Position numbers and translations under genes: made by a program. Shown one piece after another: positions 1 to 8,620 of a DNA stretch of 64,000 nt; positions within the stretch are counted from its first letter, which is position 1, and each line of letters starts with the position of its first letter. A model generated the notes under the pieces. It ran no database searches, was not told the origin of the DNA, and was given only the letters and a program-made list of their open reading frames with translations. The DNA is taken from contig NC_018656.1 in the NCBI RefSeq assembly GCF_000299395.1, positions 930,001 to 994,000 on the forward strand, in the 5' to 3' direction. This stretch comes from Candidatus Nitrosopumilus sediminis. Lineage in GTDB: Archaea > Thermoproteota > Nitrososphaeria > Nitrososphaerales > Nitrosopumilaceae.

Positions 1-410
1 CCCAGACCCTAGTCAAAATTATCATGGATAAAGTTTCAGGAACAGCAAACAAGAAAAAAGTGCTAATATGCGTTCCATTAGGAGAAGAACATCATTTAGG
101 ATGCGACGTATTGGAAACATATCTTTCAATAAAACGATTCAAAGTTTACAATATTGGGACTTCTATCCCAACAGAATCAATCATAAGTTTTATTGAAAAT
201 AATAATCCCGACATAGTACTGATCTCAATAACATTACAAGATAATCTTTCTGCAGGTCAAAGACTAGTAAAAAAGATCAAAGAAAAACATAACATTCCAA
301 TTTTAATTGGAGGGTGTGCCATGCAATCTAAAAAAATCCCAAAAATTGATGCCAAAATAGTATTAGATGTAAAATTAGAAGAGATTCCAAAAATTATACG
401 AAGTGCATAA
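1..410 (+). CDS. Cobalamin (B12)-binding domain protein, 5' end cut by window
   Basis: The frame is open to the left edge of the window, so the visible ATG at 24 is probably internal and the protein is probably longer at its N-terminus. The visible part is a Rossmann-like B12-binding domain. It has the lower-ligand signature E-H-H-L-G near the start, an S-x-T-L segment in the middle and an I-G-G-C strand turn near the end, matching the DxHxxG/SxL/GG pattern. Similar domains occur in CarH/MerR-type light sensors and in corrinoid methyltransferases. The missing N-terminus would decide between regulator and enzyme. No C-terminal catalytic domain follows, which favours a sensor role (inference). 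Confidence 0.75.
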   Translation, partial: QTLVKIIMDKVSGTANKKKVLICVPLGEEHHLGCDVLETYLSIKRFKVYNIGTSIPTESIISFIENNNPDIVLISITLQDNLSAGQRLVKKIKEKHNIPILIGGCAMQSKKIPKIDAKIVLDVKLEEIPKIIRSA

Positions 411-418
411 TTAAGATT

Positions 419-778
419 TCAAGAGGTCAAATCCGATTCCAAATATTCTAACAAGTTTGTTTTTGAAATAGAAATATCAGGAAAGTGTTTTTTAATTTGA
501 TGGTAAATTTTTACTAAAGAAGATTTAACTGCATTTGTCTTAACAGGATCAGTCATCGGGAATAAGCGGATAGTAGTTTTTTTTAGAGTTGTAGATATCT
601 CAATTAAAAACTCTTGATGTTTTTCATCAATTATAACTGCAGGTAATAATGCGTTAAATCCATTTTTTTCCACATATATCGTCGAAATTTTTATCAGGGG
701 GGATTTTTCAAATACAGAAGAAAAAGATTTGGCAAAATCAAATAGATCAATTTTCCTATCTAAAGAAATGTGAGGCAT
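419..778 (-). CDS. Hypothetical protein, 119 aa
   Basis: An ATG-started frame convergent with the B12-binding gene, 8 bases from its stop. The protein is soluble, with no signal peptide or membrane segment. It mixes beta-prone stretches (I-S-T-I-Y-V-E, L-L-P-A-V-I-I-D-E) with a C-terminal helical half containing K-I-Y-H-Q-I-K-K. Amino-acid usage resembles its neighbours. I do not recognise the family and assign no function. Confidence 0.6.
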   Translation of the reverse strand: MPHISLDRKIDLFDFAKSFSSVFEKSPLIKISTIYVEKNGFNALLPAVIIDEKHQEFLIEISTTLKKTTIRLFPMTDPVKTNAVKSSLVKIYHQIKKHFPDISISKTNLLEYLESDLTS

Positions 779-927
779 TTACAATTTCATTTTTAATCCA
801 TTATATTTATCAAATACAAAAAAAATACTAGTGCCAACAATACCGTAACATCTCAAAAAAGTAGCCATAATTAGCACTAGATTTTAGAATGTTAGTTTCT
901 TAAATAATTTAAAATCAACATCATAGT

Positions 928-1848
928 ATGTTGGCGGAATTAATACATCAAAAAAATTGTAAAAAAAATAAAATAATTACTGATACATACACGGGGGAAA
1001 TAGCATGTAGTAATTGCGGGGTAGTTTCACTAGAAAAAGCAGTGGATACAAGTACAGAAGCAATAGGTCTCACCGGAGAAGAATATCAAACTAATTCCAG
1101 AGTAGGAATGAAAACATCATTGAAGATGGCAGATAGAGGATTATCTACAATAATGGAATCTCAAGATAAAGATGCGACAGGAAAATCACTATCAAATGAA
1201 AATAAAAGAATGTTTTATCGTTTGAGGATGTGGGATAGGAATAGTCGTTCGGCAATATCAATTAAATCATTTCAGAAAGCATTTACATTGCTAGATGGAA
1301 TTAGTTCAAAATTAGCATTACCTGAATCAGTAGTTGAGGAAACGGCTTATTTGTTTAGAAAAATTGCAGCAAAAAAAATACTAGCAGGAAGATCCACCGC
1401 ATCTATGTTATGTGCAACAGTTTACATCACATGTAGATTAACAGACACGCCAAGAACGTTACAGGATATAGCAAATGCAGGAAACATAAAGAAGAAAAAT
1501 TTGCAAAGAATTTACAGATTTCTTGTAAAAGAATTGGATTTGTATCCAGAAGCTTACAGTCCAATCGAATTTGTCAATAGGGTGTCCAAGGCAGTTCAAA
1601 TTTCAGAAAAAACTGAAAGATTGGCATTTAAAATATTGCATATATCCATGAAAGAAAAAGTATCTACAAGTAAAAATCCAATGGCAATGGTAGCGGCCGC
1701 CATTAATTTAGCATCATTGATGAATAAAGAAAAAGTCACTCAGTTGAAAATTGCAAAAATTTCTGGAATAAGTGCAGTTACAATCAGAAACATAACAAAT
1801 GAAATTAAAGAAAAAGTAGGAGGTGAAATTAATGGGAAGAACTTGTAG
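928..1848 (+). CDS. tfb: Transcription initiation factor B (TFB/TFIIB) paralog with altered zinc ribbon
   Basis: TFB recruits RNA polymerase to TBP-bound TATA promoters. The 306-aa protein has an N-terminal ribbon, a B-finger/linker (residues about 45-90, with the D-R-G-L-S-T-I motif) and two cyclin-fold repeats (about 105-200 and 205-300). Only three ribbon cysteines are present (C11, C27, C30): the second ligand of the usual CxxC is Asn14. The paralog at 7698 keeps all four. A T/A-rich TATA-like element lies about 25 bases upstream of the ATG, suggesting a leaderless mRNA. Its 3' end overlaps the next gene and carries that gene's Shine-Dalgarno site. Confidence 0.93.
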   Translation: MLAELIHQKNCKKNKIITDTYTGEIACSNCGVVSLEKAVDTSTEAIGLTGEEYQTNSRVGMKTSLKMADRGLSTIMESQDKDATGKSLSNENKRMFYRLRMWDRNSRSAISIKSFQKAFTLLDGISSKLALPESVVEETAYLFRKIAAKKILAGRSTASMLCATVYITCRLTDTPRTLQDIANAGNIKKKNLQRIYRFLVKELDLYPEAYSPIEFVNRVSKAVQISEKTERLAFKILHISMKEKVSTSKNPMAMVAAAINLASLMNKEKVTQLKIAKISGISAVTIRNITNEIKEKVGGEINGKNL

Positions 1849-2017
1849 AGGTATTTGTCAAATGCACAAAGCAGAGTCAGTGCCAAATAAGATCAGGTAT
1901 GAAATTGGGCAAAAAAGATGTACTTTTTGTGGTTTGTTTTTAAAAGTAGATGAAACACGCTGTATTTGCTGTAAAGCAGTACTAAGAACAAAACCGAGAA
2001 GTAAGAAACGAGAGTGA
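1832..2017 (+). CDS. Small zinc-ribbon protein (61 aa) translationally coupled to TFB
   Basis: The start is ATG 1832, because a perfect Shine-Dalgarno GGAGGTGA lies 7 bases upstream inside the TFB reading frame. The upstream GTG at 1823 would fall in that site. The protein has a C-R-G-I-C N-terminal pair, then C-T-F-C and C-I-C-C, ending in a basic K/R tail. It is the same family as the TTG-started ORF at 41862 (shared C-R-G-I-C, K-R-C-T-x-C, C-x-C-C and basic tail). Likely a nucleic-acid-binding or TFB-partner miniprotein (inference from coupling). Confidence 0.75.
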   Translation: MGRTCRGICQMHKAESVPNKIRYEIGQKRCTFCGLFLKVDETRCICCKAVLRTKPRSKKRE

Positions 2018-3229
2018 TTATTTTTTATTTGCACTGACTAGAGAAACCACATCTCTATCTCTTAGTTGATAATCAACAGGCAATCTCAAGTTATATCGCA
2101 AATCTTTACCATAAAGTAAGCCTTTTGTTAAATCAGAATGAATTTCATTAGCAAGATCATTGATAGTTGCACCATCTTTTAACAAAATAAGGTCAGGCAA
2201 TATTCTTCCTTTTTTATCAGCCATGTTCTTTTCATCAGCTACAGGATAGATAGAATTCATTTTTAACAGTTTGAACACTGCAACATTAAGAGCAAATTGA
2301 ACGCCTGTTCTCATGTATTCCCCCATAATCTCTTTTTTGATAAAATTAAGTGCGTTGATTTGTTTTTCATTTAATTCATCAGGTTTTAAAATTTCAAATG
2401 TTTCAGATCCTGGAGAATATTTAATTAATCCTTTTTGTTCGGCACGTCTCAGTACAAATTCACTATCACCACTAACAGGAATTACTATAGAGTCATTGTA
2501 TCGTTCTCTTAATCTTGCAAAGTTTTTGTCAGCACCAACAACATCAACTTTATTTGCAACAATCAAAGTAGGTTTTGAAATTTTGCGTAAATAAGATGCA
2601 AACTTTTTGCTATCAACCATGTCAAAATCATCAAAATCTTTTTCTTCAAGATTCGTTACATGAAAAGTGTCTTTTACGTGTGTTTTAGTAACTCCAATAC
2701 CACGATAAAGATCAGTGATAGCATCCAGAACATCAGTGCCGGTTTTAATTAATTTTGAAACTTTGTCCCGGTTTCCTTCTAAAATTTTATGATACCACAT
2801 GATTAATTCTTCCTCAATATCTGCAAAATCAGATATTGGATCTCCACTTCCAACTTCAGTTATTTTTCCAGCAGAGTCAATTCCACCAGAAGCATCAACA
2901 ACATGTAGTAATGCATCGGATTGTGCAGCAATAGACAAGAATTGATTTCCAAGACCTTTCCCTTTCCAAGCATCTTTTATCAGACCAGGCAAGTCAATTA
3001 GTTCTATAGGGATGTATCTCCAACCATCAAGACATTTTGAATTATTTGGGTTGTCTTGAATTTTGAATTCAGGATGAACACACAAAGTAATTGCATGTGC
3101 AACACCTGATACTGGAGATTTTGTAGTAAATGGATATGAAGATATTTCTTCAGAAGATAAAGTGGCAGAATTAAAGAAGGTAGTCTTTCCAGTGTTAGTT
3201 TTGCCAATTAATCCAATCCTGATAGGCAT
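2018..3229 (-). CDS. ychF: YchF/OLA1-family GTP-binding protein (Obg superfamily), archaeal type
   Basis: A 403-aa TRAFAC P-loop NTPase. The G1 loop G-K-T-N-T-G-K-T-T is at residues 9-17, G3 D-L-P-G at about 79-82 and G4 N-K-V-D at about residue 227. The C-terminus is a TGS-like beta-grasp domain ending in D-R-D-V-V-S-L. Members bind ribosomes or translation factors and hydrolyse ATP or GTP. The length agrees with archaeal members (about 390-400 aa). It starts at ATG 3229 and converges on the zinc-ribbon gene with no gap, so the two stop codons abut. Confidence 0.92.
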   Translation of the reverse strand: MPIRIGLIGKTNTGKTTFFNSATLSSEEISSYPFTTKSPVSGVAHAITLCVHPEFKIQDNPNNSKCLDGWRYIPIELIDLPGLIKDAWKGKGLGNQFLSIAAQSDALLHVVDASGGIDSAGKITEVGSGDPISDFADIEEELIMWYHKILEGNRDKVSKLIKTGTDVLDAITDLYRGIGVTKTHVKDTFHVTNLEEKDFDDFDMVDSKKFASYLRKISKPTLIVANKVDVVGADKNFARLRERYNDSIVIPVSGDSEFVLRRAEQKGLIKYSPGSETFEILKPDELNEKQINALNFIKKEIMGEYMRTGVQFALNVAVFKLLKMNSIYPVADEKNMADKKGRILPDLILLKDGATINDLANEIHSDLTKGLLYGKDLRYNLRLPVDYQLRDRDVVSLVSANKK

Positions 3230-3263
3230 GAGAAGATTACTAGTTCAGAATATTTATCTCTGC

Positions 3264-3629
3264 CTAGCAAGTGGAAGGTTTTTGTTTTTTAATTTTTTCC
3301 AATGTTTGATTCAATTCTTTGATGGCCCATTCAATATCAGAAATATCTTCTTCAGAAAGAGACGAGGTCCATTTTTCCAAAACACTATTTGTAATTTCGG
3401 AGCAATTGTAGATTAAGTTCCAAAAGGGATGATGTTCAGCGGTAGTATATGCAAGTTCGGTCACATCATTAAGACCATTTTGTGCTCTGGCCAAAGAAGA
3501 AATTTGTTCACCAAATATTTTGACAATATCATTTTCAAGATCCTTTTCTATTTTTAGAGGAATGTTTTGATCTTCATATTTTTTAACAAATTCCAATAAA
3601 TCATGATAAAAATTTTCAAAGTCAGTCAT
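3264..3629 (-). CDS. Hypothetical helical protein, 121 aa
   Basis: Almost entirely alpha-helical by composition and acidic, with no signal peptide. The ATG lies inside the 3' end of the upstream CoA-binding gene (4-base overlap), so the two are cotranscribed and probably translationally coupled. A conserved-looking central A-E-H-H-P-F-W segment may bind a metal or ligand, but no family is recognised. The operon link is the only functional hint. Confidence 0.6.
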   Translation of the reverse strand: MTDFENFYHDLLEFVKKYEDQNIPLKIEKDLENDIVKIFGEQISSLARAQNGLNDVTELAYTTAEHHPFWNLIYNCSEITNSVLEKWTSSLSEEDISDIEWAIKELNQTLEKIKKQKPSTC

Positions 3630-4048
3630 TTGGACAATCTCTGATGTTCAGCCAACATGCATCGATTAAAAACCACTTTGATGCCAGCTTTTTTTGCCAA
3701 ATCTTCAGCTTCAGAATTATGAATACCCTCTTGAAGCCAAATTACCTTAGGTTTTTTCTTTATTGCTTCTTGTACCACAGGCAATACCTGATCAGAGGGT
3801 CTAAAGATATCAACAACATCAATTTCTCCATCAATTTCAGAAAGTGAGCTATAGCATTTTTTCCCCAATATTTCATCGGCAGTTGGATTTACAGGAGTAA
3901 CATCATATCCATTATCAGACAGATATTTGGGCACATAGTGTGCGGCTTTTGAAGAATTTTTAGACATTCCAACTACTGCTATTTTGTTTAATGAAAGAAT
4001 TTCACGAATTTGTTCATCCGAAGAAGGATCTTGCTCCACAAAGATCAT
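3626..4048 (-). CDS. CoA-binding domain protein (YccU family)
   Basis: A 140-aa single Rossmann CoA-binding domain. The first strand and glycine loop read I-A-V-V-G-M-S-K-N; later features are V-N-P-T-A-D and the strand V-D-V-V-D-I-F-R-P-S. The end, with K-V-I-W-L-Q-E-G and N-R-C-M-L-A-E-H, is the family signature. Members bind CoA or acyl-CoA; the biological role is not settled. It is first in a two-gene operon with the helical protein at 3264. Confidence 0.88.
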   Translation of the reverse strand: MIFVEQDPSSDEQIREILSLNKIAVVGMSKNSSKAAHYVPKYLSDNGYDVTPVNPTADEILGKKCYSSLSEIDGEIDVVDIFRPSDQVLPVVQEAIKKKPKVIWLQEGIHNSEAEDLAKKAGIKVVFNRCMLAEHQRLSK

Positions 4049-4127
4049 TTAATCATCAAGAATATAATTTTTGAATTTTAGTCACTCAATCAAAGAATTT
4101 TTTTATCAGTGATTACAGTTAGTTGCT

Positions 4128-4634
4128 ATGGAATCAGAGCCAAAGGATCTCATAGTGTTAGGAGCAATAAAACATGGAATGAAAAAATTTGAAAAGATTC
4201 AAAAAATGACCAAGATTGAACCAGAGGAATTGAATTCAATTTTAGAGCAATTAGAAAAGAGGGGATTCATACAAGCCAAAGAAAAAAAAGGATGGTTTGG
4301 AACAAAAATAGAGATCACTACTACGGAAAAAGGCACCAAAGAATTAGATGAAAGAGTTCATGAATTGCAAACAAAATGGAATCAAATGTCATTATTATAC
4401 AAATCAGGAGACAAAGAGAAGCTAAAACAAGAGATGGAAAATAACAAATCATTCATCCCATCAATGATGTTTTTTGGGATAATGGATATGATGATGTTTT
4501 CGATGATGTTTAGCATGATGGGTATGGCAATGTCAGATTATGTTGCACCTGAAAATTTACCAGACACAGCAGATGGAGGCATGGATGATGGCGGAATGGA
4601 TGATGGCGGATTTGATTTTGATATAGGATTCTAG
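4128..4634 (+). CDS. Winged-helix (PadR/MarR-like) protein with Met-rich hydrophobic patch and acidic Gly tail
   Basis: Residues 1-75 form a winged helix with a helix-turn-helix around K-I-E-P-E-E-L-N-S-I-L and a wing at K-K-G-W-F-G-T-K. A helical linker leads to a strikingly Met-rich hydrophobic segment (residues about 112-135, with M-M-F, M-D-M-M-M-F and S-M-M-F). The protein ends in repeated D-G-G-M-D-D-G-G and F-D-F-D. The patch could insert in a membrane, dimerise or bind soft metals (inference). The gene contains an intact run of eight A's in its coding strand, useful as a control for the homopolymer frameshifts elsewhere. Confidence 0.7.
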   Translation: MESEPKDLIVLGAIKHGMKKFEKIQKMTKIEPEELNSILEQLEKRGFIQAKEKKGWFGTKIEITTTEKGTKELDERVHELQTKWNQMSLLYKSGDKEKLKQEMENNKSFIPSMMFFGIMDMMMFSMMFSMMGMAMSDYVAPENLPDTADGGMDDGGMDDGGFDFDIGF

Positions 4635-4670
4635 TTTGTGTTTTATACTTGAAACAAAAACAAACCATAG

Positions 4671-5678
4671 TTGATTTACAATTCATTTGATAATCCAGGA
4701 TTAGTCAAAGTATTGACATTTTTACAAACTCACAATACAGAATATCTCTCAGGGCAGGATTTGAGTGACGTGTTACGAATAAGCAGAGTGGCAGTATGGA
4801 AACATATCAAAAAAATTCAAGAGTTAGGATACGTTGTCGAATCAAAACAAAAATTAGGATACAAGTTAATTTCAAATTCAGAATTATTATTACCATGGGA
4901 AATCACTTCAAATTTAAAAACGAAGGTTATTGGGCAACAAGCATATTATTTTGATTCAATAGATTCAACTCAAAATCAGGCATTAAAGATGGCAAGCGAC
5001 CCTGCAAATGAAGGGGCAGTAATAGTTGCGTCAAAACAAACAGGGGGTCGTGGAAGATCTGGCAGGAAATGGATTTCGCCTAAAGGAGGAATATGGATTT
5101 CAATAATTTTTCAACCAAAATTTGATATTTCGATTACAACATTATTTCCAATAGCATCTGCACTTGCATTGTCAATTGCAATAGAAAAAACATTTTCAAT
5201 CAAGCCTGAATTAAAATGGCCTAATGATTTAACCATTAAAGGCAAAAAGGTGGCAGGGATGTTAGTAGATGCATCATTGGAATCAAACAAGATTGAAAAC
5301 TTGGTGTTAGGAGTTGGAATTAATTTTGGTGTCAATGTAAAACAAATTGAAAAAGTACTAAAAGAAACTCCCAATTTTTATGGAATAGCATCGTTGAACG
5401 GTCAAAAACAAAAAGTTAAGCCAGTGCAACTTGTTCAATCGTTTTTGTTAGAATTAGAAAAAATATACAAATTATTGAATTCAAAACAAACAAAGAAAAT
5501 TATTTCTGAATGGACAGTAAGATCATCAACCATAGGAAAAAATGTGGAGTTAGATACAATTGGTGGAAAAATCAAAGGTAAGGCAATCAAAATTGATGAA
5601 GACGGAGCGTTAATTATAGCAGAGAATGGCAAATCGCACAAAGTCATAGCAGGAGATATCACGCATGTATCAAAATAA
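4671..5678 (+). CDS. birA: Biotin operon repressor / biotin-[acetyl-CoA carboxylase] ligase
   Basis: A 335-aa bifunctional BirA. Residues about 10-70 form a helix-turn-helix (D-L-S-D-V-L-R-I-S-R-V-A-V-W). The catalytic domain has G-R-G-R-S-G-R-K-W (biotinyl-AMP loop), K-W-P-N-D and G-V-G-I-N-F-G. A short SH3-like C-terminal domain follows. It activates biotin to biotinyl-5'-AMP and attaches it to the carrier protein of the acyl-CoA carboxylase used in the archaeal 3-hydroxypropionate/4-hydroxybutyrate cycle (established for this group, not shown here). The start is TTG 4671; the frame places the HTH at the expected distance. Confidence 0.93.
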   Translation: MIYNSFDNPGLVKVLTFLQTHNTEYLSGQDLSDVLRISRVAVWKHIKKIQELGYVVESKQKLGYKLISNSELLLPWEITSNLKTKVIGQQAYYFDSIDSTQNQALKMASDPANEGAVIVASKQTGGRGRSGRKWISPKGGIWISIIFQPKFDISITTLFPIASALALSIAIEKTFSIKPELKWPNDLTIKGKKVAGMLVDASLESNKIENLVLGVGINFGVNVKQIEKVLKETPNFYGIASLNGQKQKVKPVQLVQSFLLELEKIYKLLNSKQTKKIISEWTVRSSTIGKNVELDTIGGKIKGKAIKIDEDGALIIAENGKSHKVIAGDITHVSK

Positions 5679-5680
5679 AA

Positions 5681-6022
5681 TTATTTTTTCTTTGTTTTTG
5701 TTTTAGATTTTGTGGCTTTTTTTGGGGAATCGGCAATTAGTGAAGATTGTTCTTTTAGAATTTCTTTGAGATCTTTTTGAATATCAAAAACAGATGAAAG
5801 TAATTCTTCAAGGGCTGCAGAATATTGCCCATATGCAATTATCAATTCAGATTTCTTTTCATTGGCTTTTGAAAGGTATTCATTTGAACGCAGTAAATTG
5901 GCAGACTGAATCATTTCAGGCATATCAGCAGAAGGGTCGCCCAATTGATCTAGGCTCATTTGTATCTCCTGAATCTTTTTTCGTAATTCGTAAATGATTT
6001 CCCCAGTACCAATATTTGTCAA
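5681..6022 (-). CDS. Hypothetical coiled-coil protein with Lys-rich tail, 113 aa
   Basis: A TTG-started frame (M/L-T-N-I-G-T-G-E-I-I); an internal Met about 20 codons later is the alternative start. The sequence is heptad-like through about residue 95, then ends in a basic tail (K-S-K-T-K-T-K-K-K). There is no signal peptide. It converges with birA, 2 bases apart. The tail suggests nucleic-acid binding. Family not recognised. Confidence 0.6.
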   Translation of the reverse strand: MTNIGTGEIIYELRKKIQEIQMSLDQLGDPSADMPEMIQSANLLRSNEYLSKANEKKSELIIAYGQYSAALEELLSSVFDIQKDLKEILKEQSSLIADSPKKATKSKTKTKKK

Positions 6023-6146
6023 TACAAAACCACGTAATCATTAATCAATTAAAGATTTTCTAATACGTGAACGATTCAAATATTTCATCTAAAAGTACGC
6101 ATTGGGATAGTACAAATTAGAAATAAAGTATAAACAAAATCAACAT

Positions 6147-7577
6147 ATGGAAAAATATAGAATGAAAATTTGTTTTTTGTTTCTGATTTTGTTTAGTGTG
6201 ATACTGCTTTCGCAAAATGCATTTGCTCAGAGTAATGAAAATCCAGAAACAATGTTTAATTCAGCAAAAGAACATTTTGTCAAAGGGGAATACAAAGAAG
6301 CAATTGCCATTTATGATGAAATATTAGAAATTATCCCAAACAACATCTCCACATTAAAAATGAAGGGGATTGCTCAAAGTAATCTTGATCAGCATACCAA
6401 TTCACTAAAACAATTCTTCAAAATATTACAACACAAACCAAATGATGTTATTTCTTTAACAGGTATGGGGGTGGGTTTTGGAAATTTGGGAGAATATCAT
6501 GAATCACTATCATATTTTGAAAAAGCATCTAAAGAAAAACCAAATAGTATTGTAATTAACAATTATAGAGATTTTATCAACAAAGTAATTTCAAAATATC
6601 CTTATACACCAACAGAAAAACCAAAACAGTTAGAAGAAATCACATCAATTCCAGAATGGGTAATGCCAATTGCCAAATGGTGGTCAGAAGGAAGTATAGA
6701 AGATTCAGAATTCAATTCAGCATTAATTTATTTAATCGAGAAGAAAATTATTCAAATTCCACCAGTAGAGGCGCAAAGTAAATCTGATGAAAAAATCCCG
6801 GAATGGGTAAAAAATAATGCAGGATGGTGGGCTGATGGCTCAATAGATGAAGGAGCATTTGTTTTAGGAATACAATACTTGATTCAAAATGGAATTATTT
6901 CAGTCAATATTGAAAACTATCCACAAAAATCTCAAGAAGAGTTAGATTATGAATTTTATTTATTTGAAAAATATCTAAGAGATATCTCAAATAACATTAT
7001 CAAAGAGAAAAGATACATAGAATATCCCAATCCTAGTCAGGATGTCATAAAAAAATTTCTCAGAGATTATGTAAAATGGAATTTTGAAGAAGAGGTCAAA
7101 AGAGCATCAGATAGATTTCCAGATCCAACTTATCATATAGAAAATGATGTTTACATTATTCATTACAAAGTATTTGTTAATGAGCAACCATCAGGATTAC
7201 CATTAGATCATATCAGCACATTAGAAGATTCTTTCAGATTTTGGGAACCTATAGGAGTACCACTAGAAAACAAAAAAACAATAGCTAAATTTGAAGTCAC
7301 AAACCAAAAACAGGAAGCTAATGTTTGGGTAACATGGGTTGTTCGCGACATAGGAGATGGAGTGTTAGGCCATGCACATCTTGGAAAAGGCGTAGTAGAA
7401 GTTGCATTGGGAGATTATAATTGTGATGGAAGATTTCAACTATATGATGTTAATAGTGTTGCAACTATAATGACACATGAATTAGGACATTCACTTGGTT
7501 GGAAACATAGCAATGATGAAAATAATATAATGTATTCATCATTCACTCCATCATATGCATACTGTTTACTAAATTAA
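6147..7577 (+). CDS. Secreted TPR / W-W-repeat protein with metzincin (matrixin-like) protease domain
   Basis: A 476-aa exported protein. A signal peptide spans residues 1-28 (hydrophobic core then N-A-F-A-Q). TPR repeats occupy about 32-145. Two thaumarchaeal W-W repeats lie at about 170-205 and 218-255, each with I-P-E-W-V, W-W and a Y-L-I-x-x-x-I-I end. The C-terminal domain carries the zinc site H444-E-x-x-H448-x-x-G-x-x-H454, followed by the Met-turn I-M-Y. This is a complete metzincin active site, so an active extracellular zinc protease is expected. Fusion of TPR, W-W repeats and metzincin is unusual. Confidence 0.85.
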   Translation: MEKYRMKICFLFLILFSVILLSQNAFAQSNENPETMFNSAKEHFVKGEYKEAIAIYDEILEIIPNNISTLKMKGIAQSNLDQHTNSLKQFFKILQHKPNDVISLTGMGVGFGNLGEYHESLSYFEKASKEKPNSIVINNYRDFINKVISKYPYTPTEKPKQLEEITSIPEWVMPIAKWWSEGSIEDSEFNSALIYLIEKKIIQIPPVEAQSKSDEKIPEWVKNNAGWWADGSIDEGAFVLGIQYLIQNGIISVNIENYPQKSQEELDYEFYLFEKYLRDISNNIIKEKRYIEYPNPSQDVIKKFLRDYVKWNFEEEVKRASDRFPDPTYHIENDVYIIHYKVFVNEQPSGLPLDHISTLEDSFRFWEPIGVPLENKKTIAKFEVTNQKQEANVWVTWVVRDIGDGVLGHAHLGKGVVEVALGDYNCDGRFQLYDVNSVATIMTHELGHSLGWKHSNDENNIMYSSFTPSYAYCLLN

Positions 7578-7697
7578 AATCAAAAAATCAATACATATTC
7601 TAAAACATTGGAATGAGGATTAGCTCAACCTACATACAATTAACCTGCAGATATTGTGTAAAATGGATAATAAGGCATTTTTGCAAATATTAGCATT

Positions 7698-8609
7698 ATG
7701 CTTAAAAATCAAATGATTGCAGGGCCAAAATGTCCATCCTGTGGAGATAAAAAAATGGTTACAGACCAAACCACGGGAGAACTATTCTGTAGTAAATGTG
7801 GATTGGTTGTAACAGACAAGATTGCAGATACAGGTGCCGAGTGGCGTTCCTTTTCAAATGAAGAAGGGAATAAAGCAAGAACAGGAGCTGGAACATCCCT
7901 TACAATGCATGACATGGGGCTATCTACAGTTATTGGTGCAGCAAACAAAGATGCAACTGGAAAACCCCTATCTGCAAGTGTAAAGAGTTCAATTGAAAGA
8001 TTAAGAACATGGGATAGTAGAAGTCAAGCACATTCTTCTGCAGATAGAAATTTGAGGCAAGCACTTAATGAAATGGACAAACTAAAAGACAAACTTGCTT
8101 TAACGGATGCAGTAATTGAGAAAGCAGCTTACATTTACAGAAAAGCTATGGAAAAAAAATTAGTCAGAGGTCGCTCAATTCAAGGATTGGTTGCAGCATG
8201 TCTTTATGCATCATGTAGAAATACAGAAACACCAAGAACATTGGACGATATTGCAAAGGGAATAAACATTAGAAGAAAAGATGTGGCAAGATGTTATAGA
8301 TTAATTTTTAGAGAATTAGAATTAAAGATGCCAGTTGTTGATCCTGTAAAAGGAGTATCAAGAATTGCAAGCATTGCAGAGCTAAGTGAAAAAAGCAAAC
8401 GTAAAGCAATAGCAATTCTTAATCAAGCAAAAGAGATAGGCATGGTTGCAGGAAAAGACCCAATGGGTATTGCAGCAGCTGCGCTTTATCTTGCATGTAT
8501 TAGTACAGGTGAAGTCAAATCACAAAAAGACATCTCAATTGCATCAGGAGTTACCGAAGTGACAATTAGGAATAGATGTTCAGGATTAAGAAAAATGCTC
8601 AATGACTAG
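7698..8609 (+). CDS. tfb: Transcription initiation factor B (TFB), canonical
   Basis: A 303-aa TFB with an intact zinc ribbon (C12-P-S-C15 and C31-S-K-C34), a B-finger with G-A-G-T-S-L-T and D-M-G-L-S-T-V, and two cyclin repeats, the second ending in an HTH (G-V-T-E-V-T-I-R-N-R). It bridges TBP/TATA and RNA polymerase. It is about 50% alike by eye to the paralog at 928, with a far better ribbon. It is monocistronic, with an A/T-rich upstream element and a probable leaderless start at ATG 7698. Confidence 0.95.
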   Translation: MLKNQMIAGPKCPSCGDKKMVTDQTTGELFCSKCGLVVTDKIADTGAEWRSFSNEEGNKARTGAGTSLTMHDMGLSTVIGAANKDATGKPLSASVKSSIERLRTWDSRSQAHSSADRNLRQALNEMDKLKDKLALTDAVIEKAAYIYRKAMEKKLVRGRSIQGLVAACLYASCRNTETPRTLDDIAKGINIRRKDVARCYRLIFRELELKMPVVDPVKGVSRIASIAELSEKSKRKAIAILNQAKEIGMVAGKDPMGIAAAALYLACISTGEVKSQKDISIASGVTEVTIRNRCSGLRKMLND

Positions 8610-8620
8610 GAGCATGAATA

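Noticed and set aside
2313-2594. Plus-strand ORF within the YchF gene
   Set aside because: Shadow frame of a strongly recognised GTPase on the minus strand.
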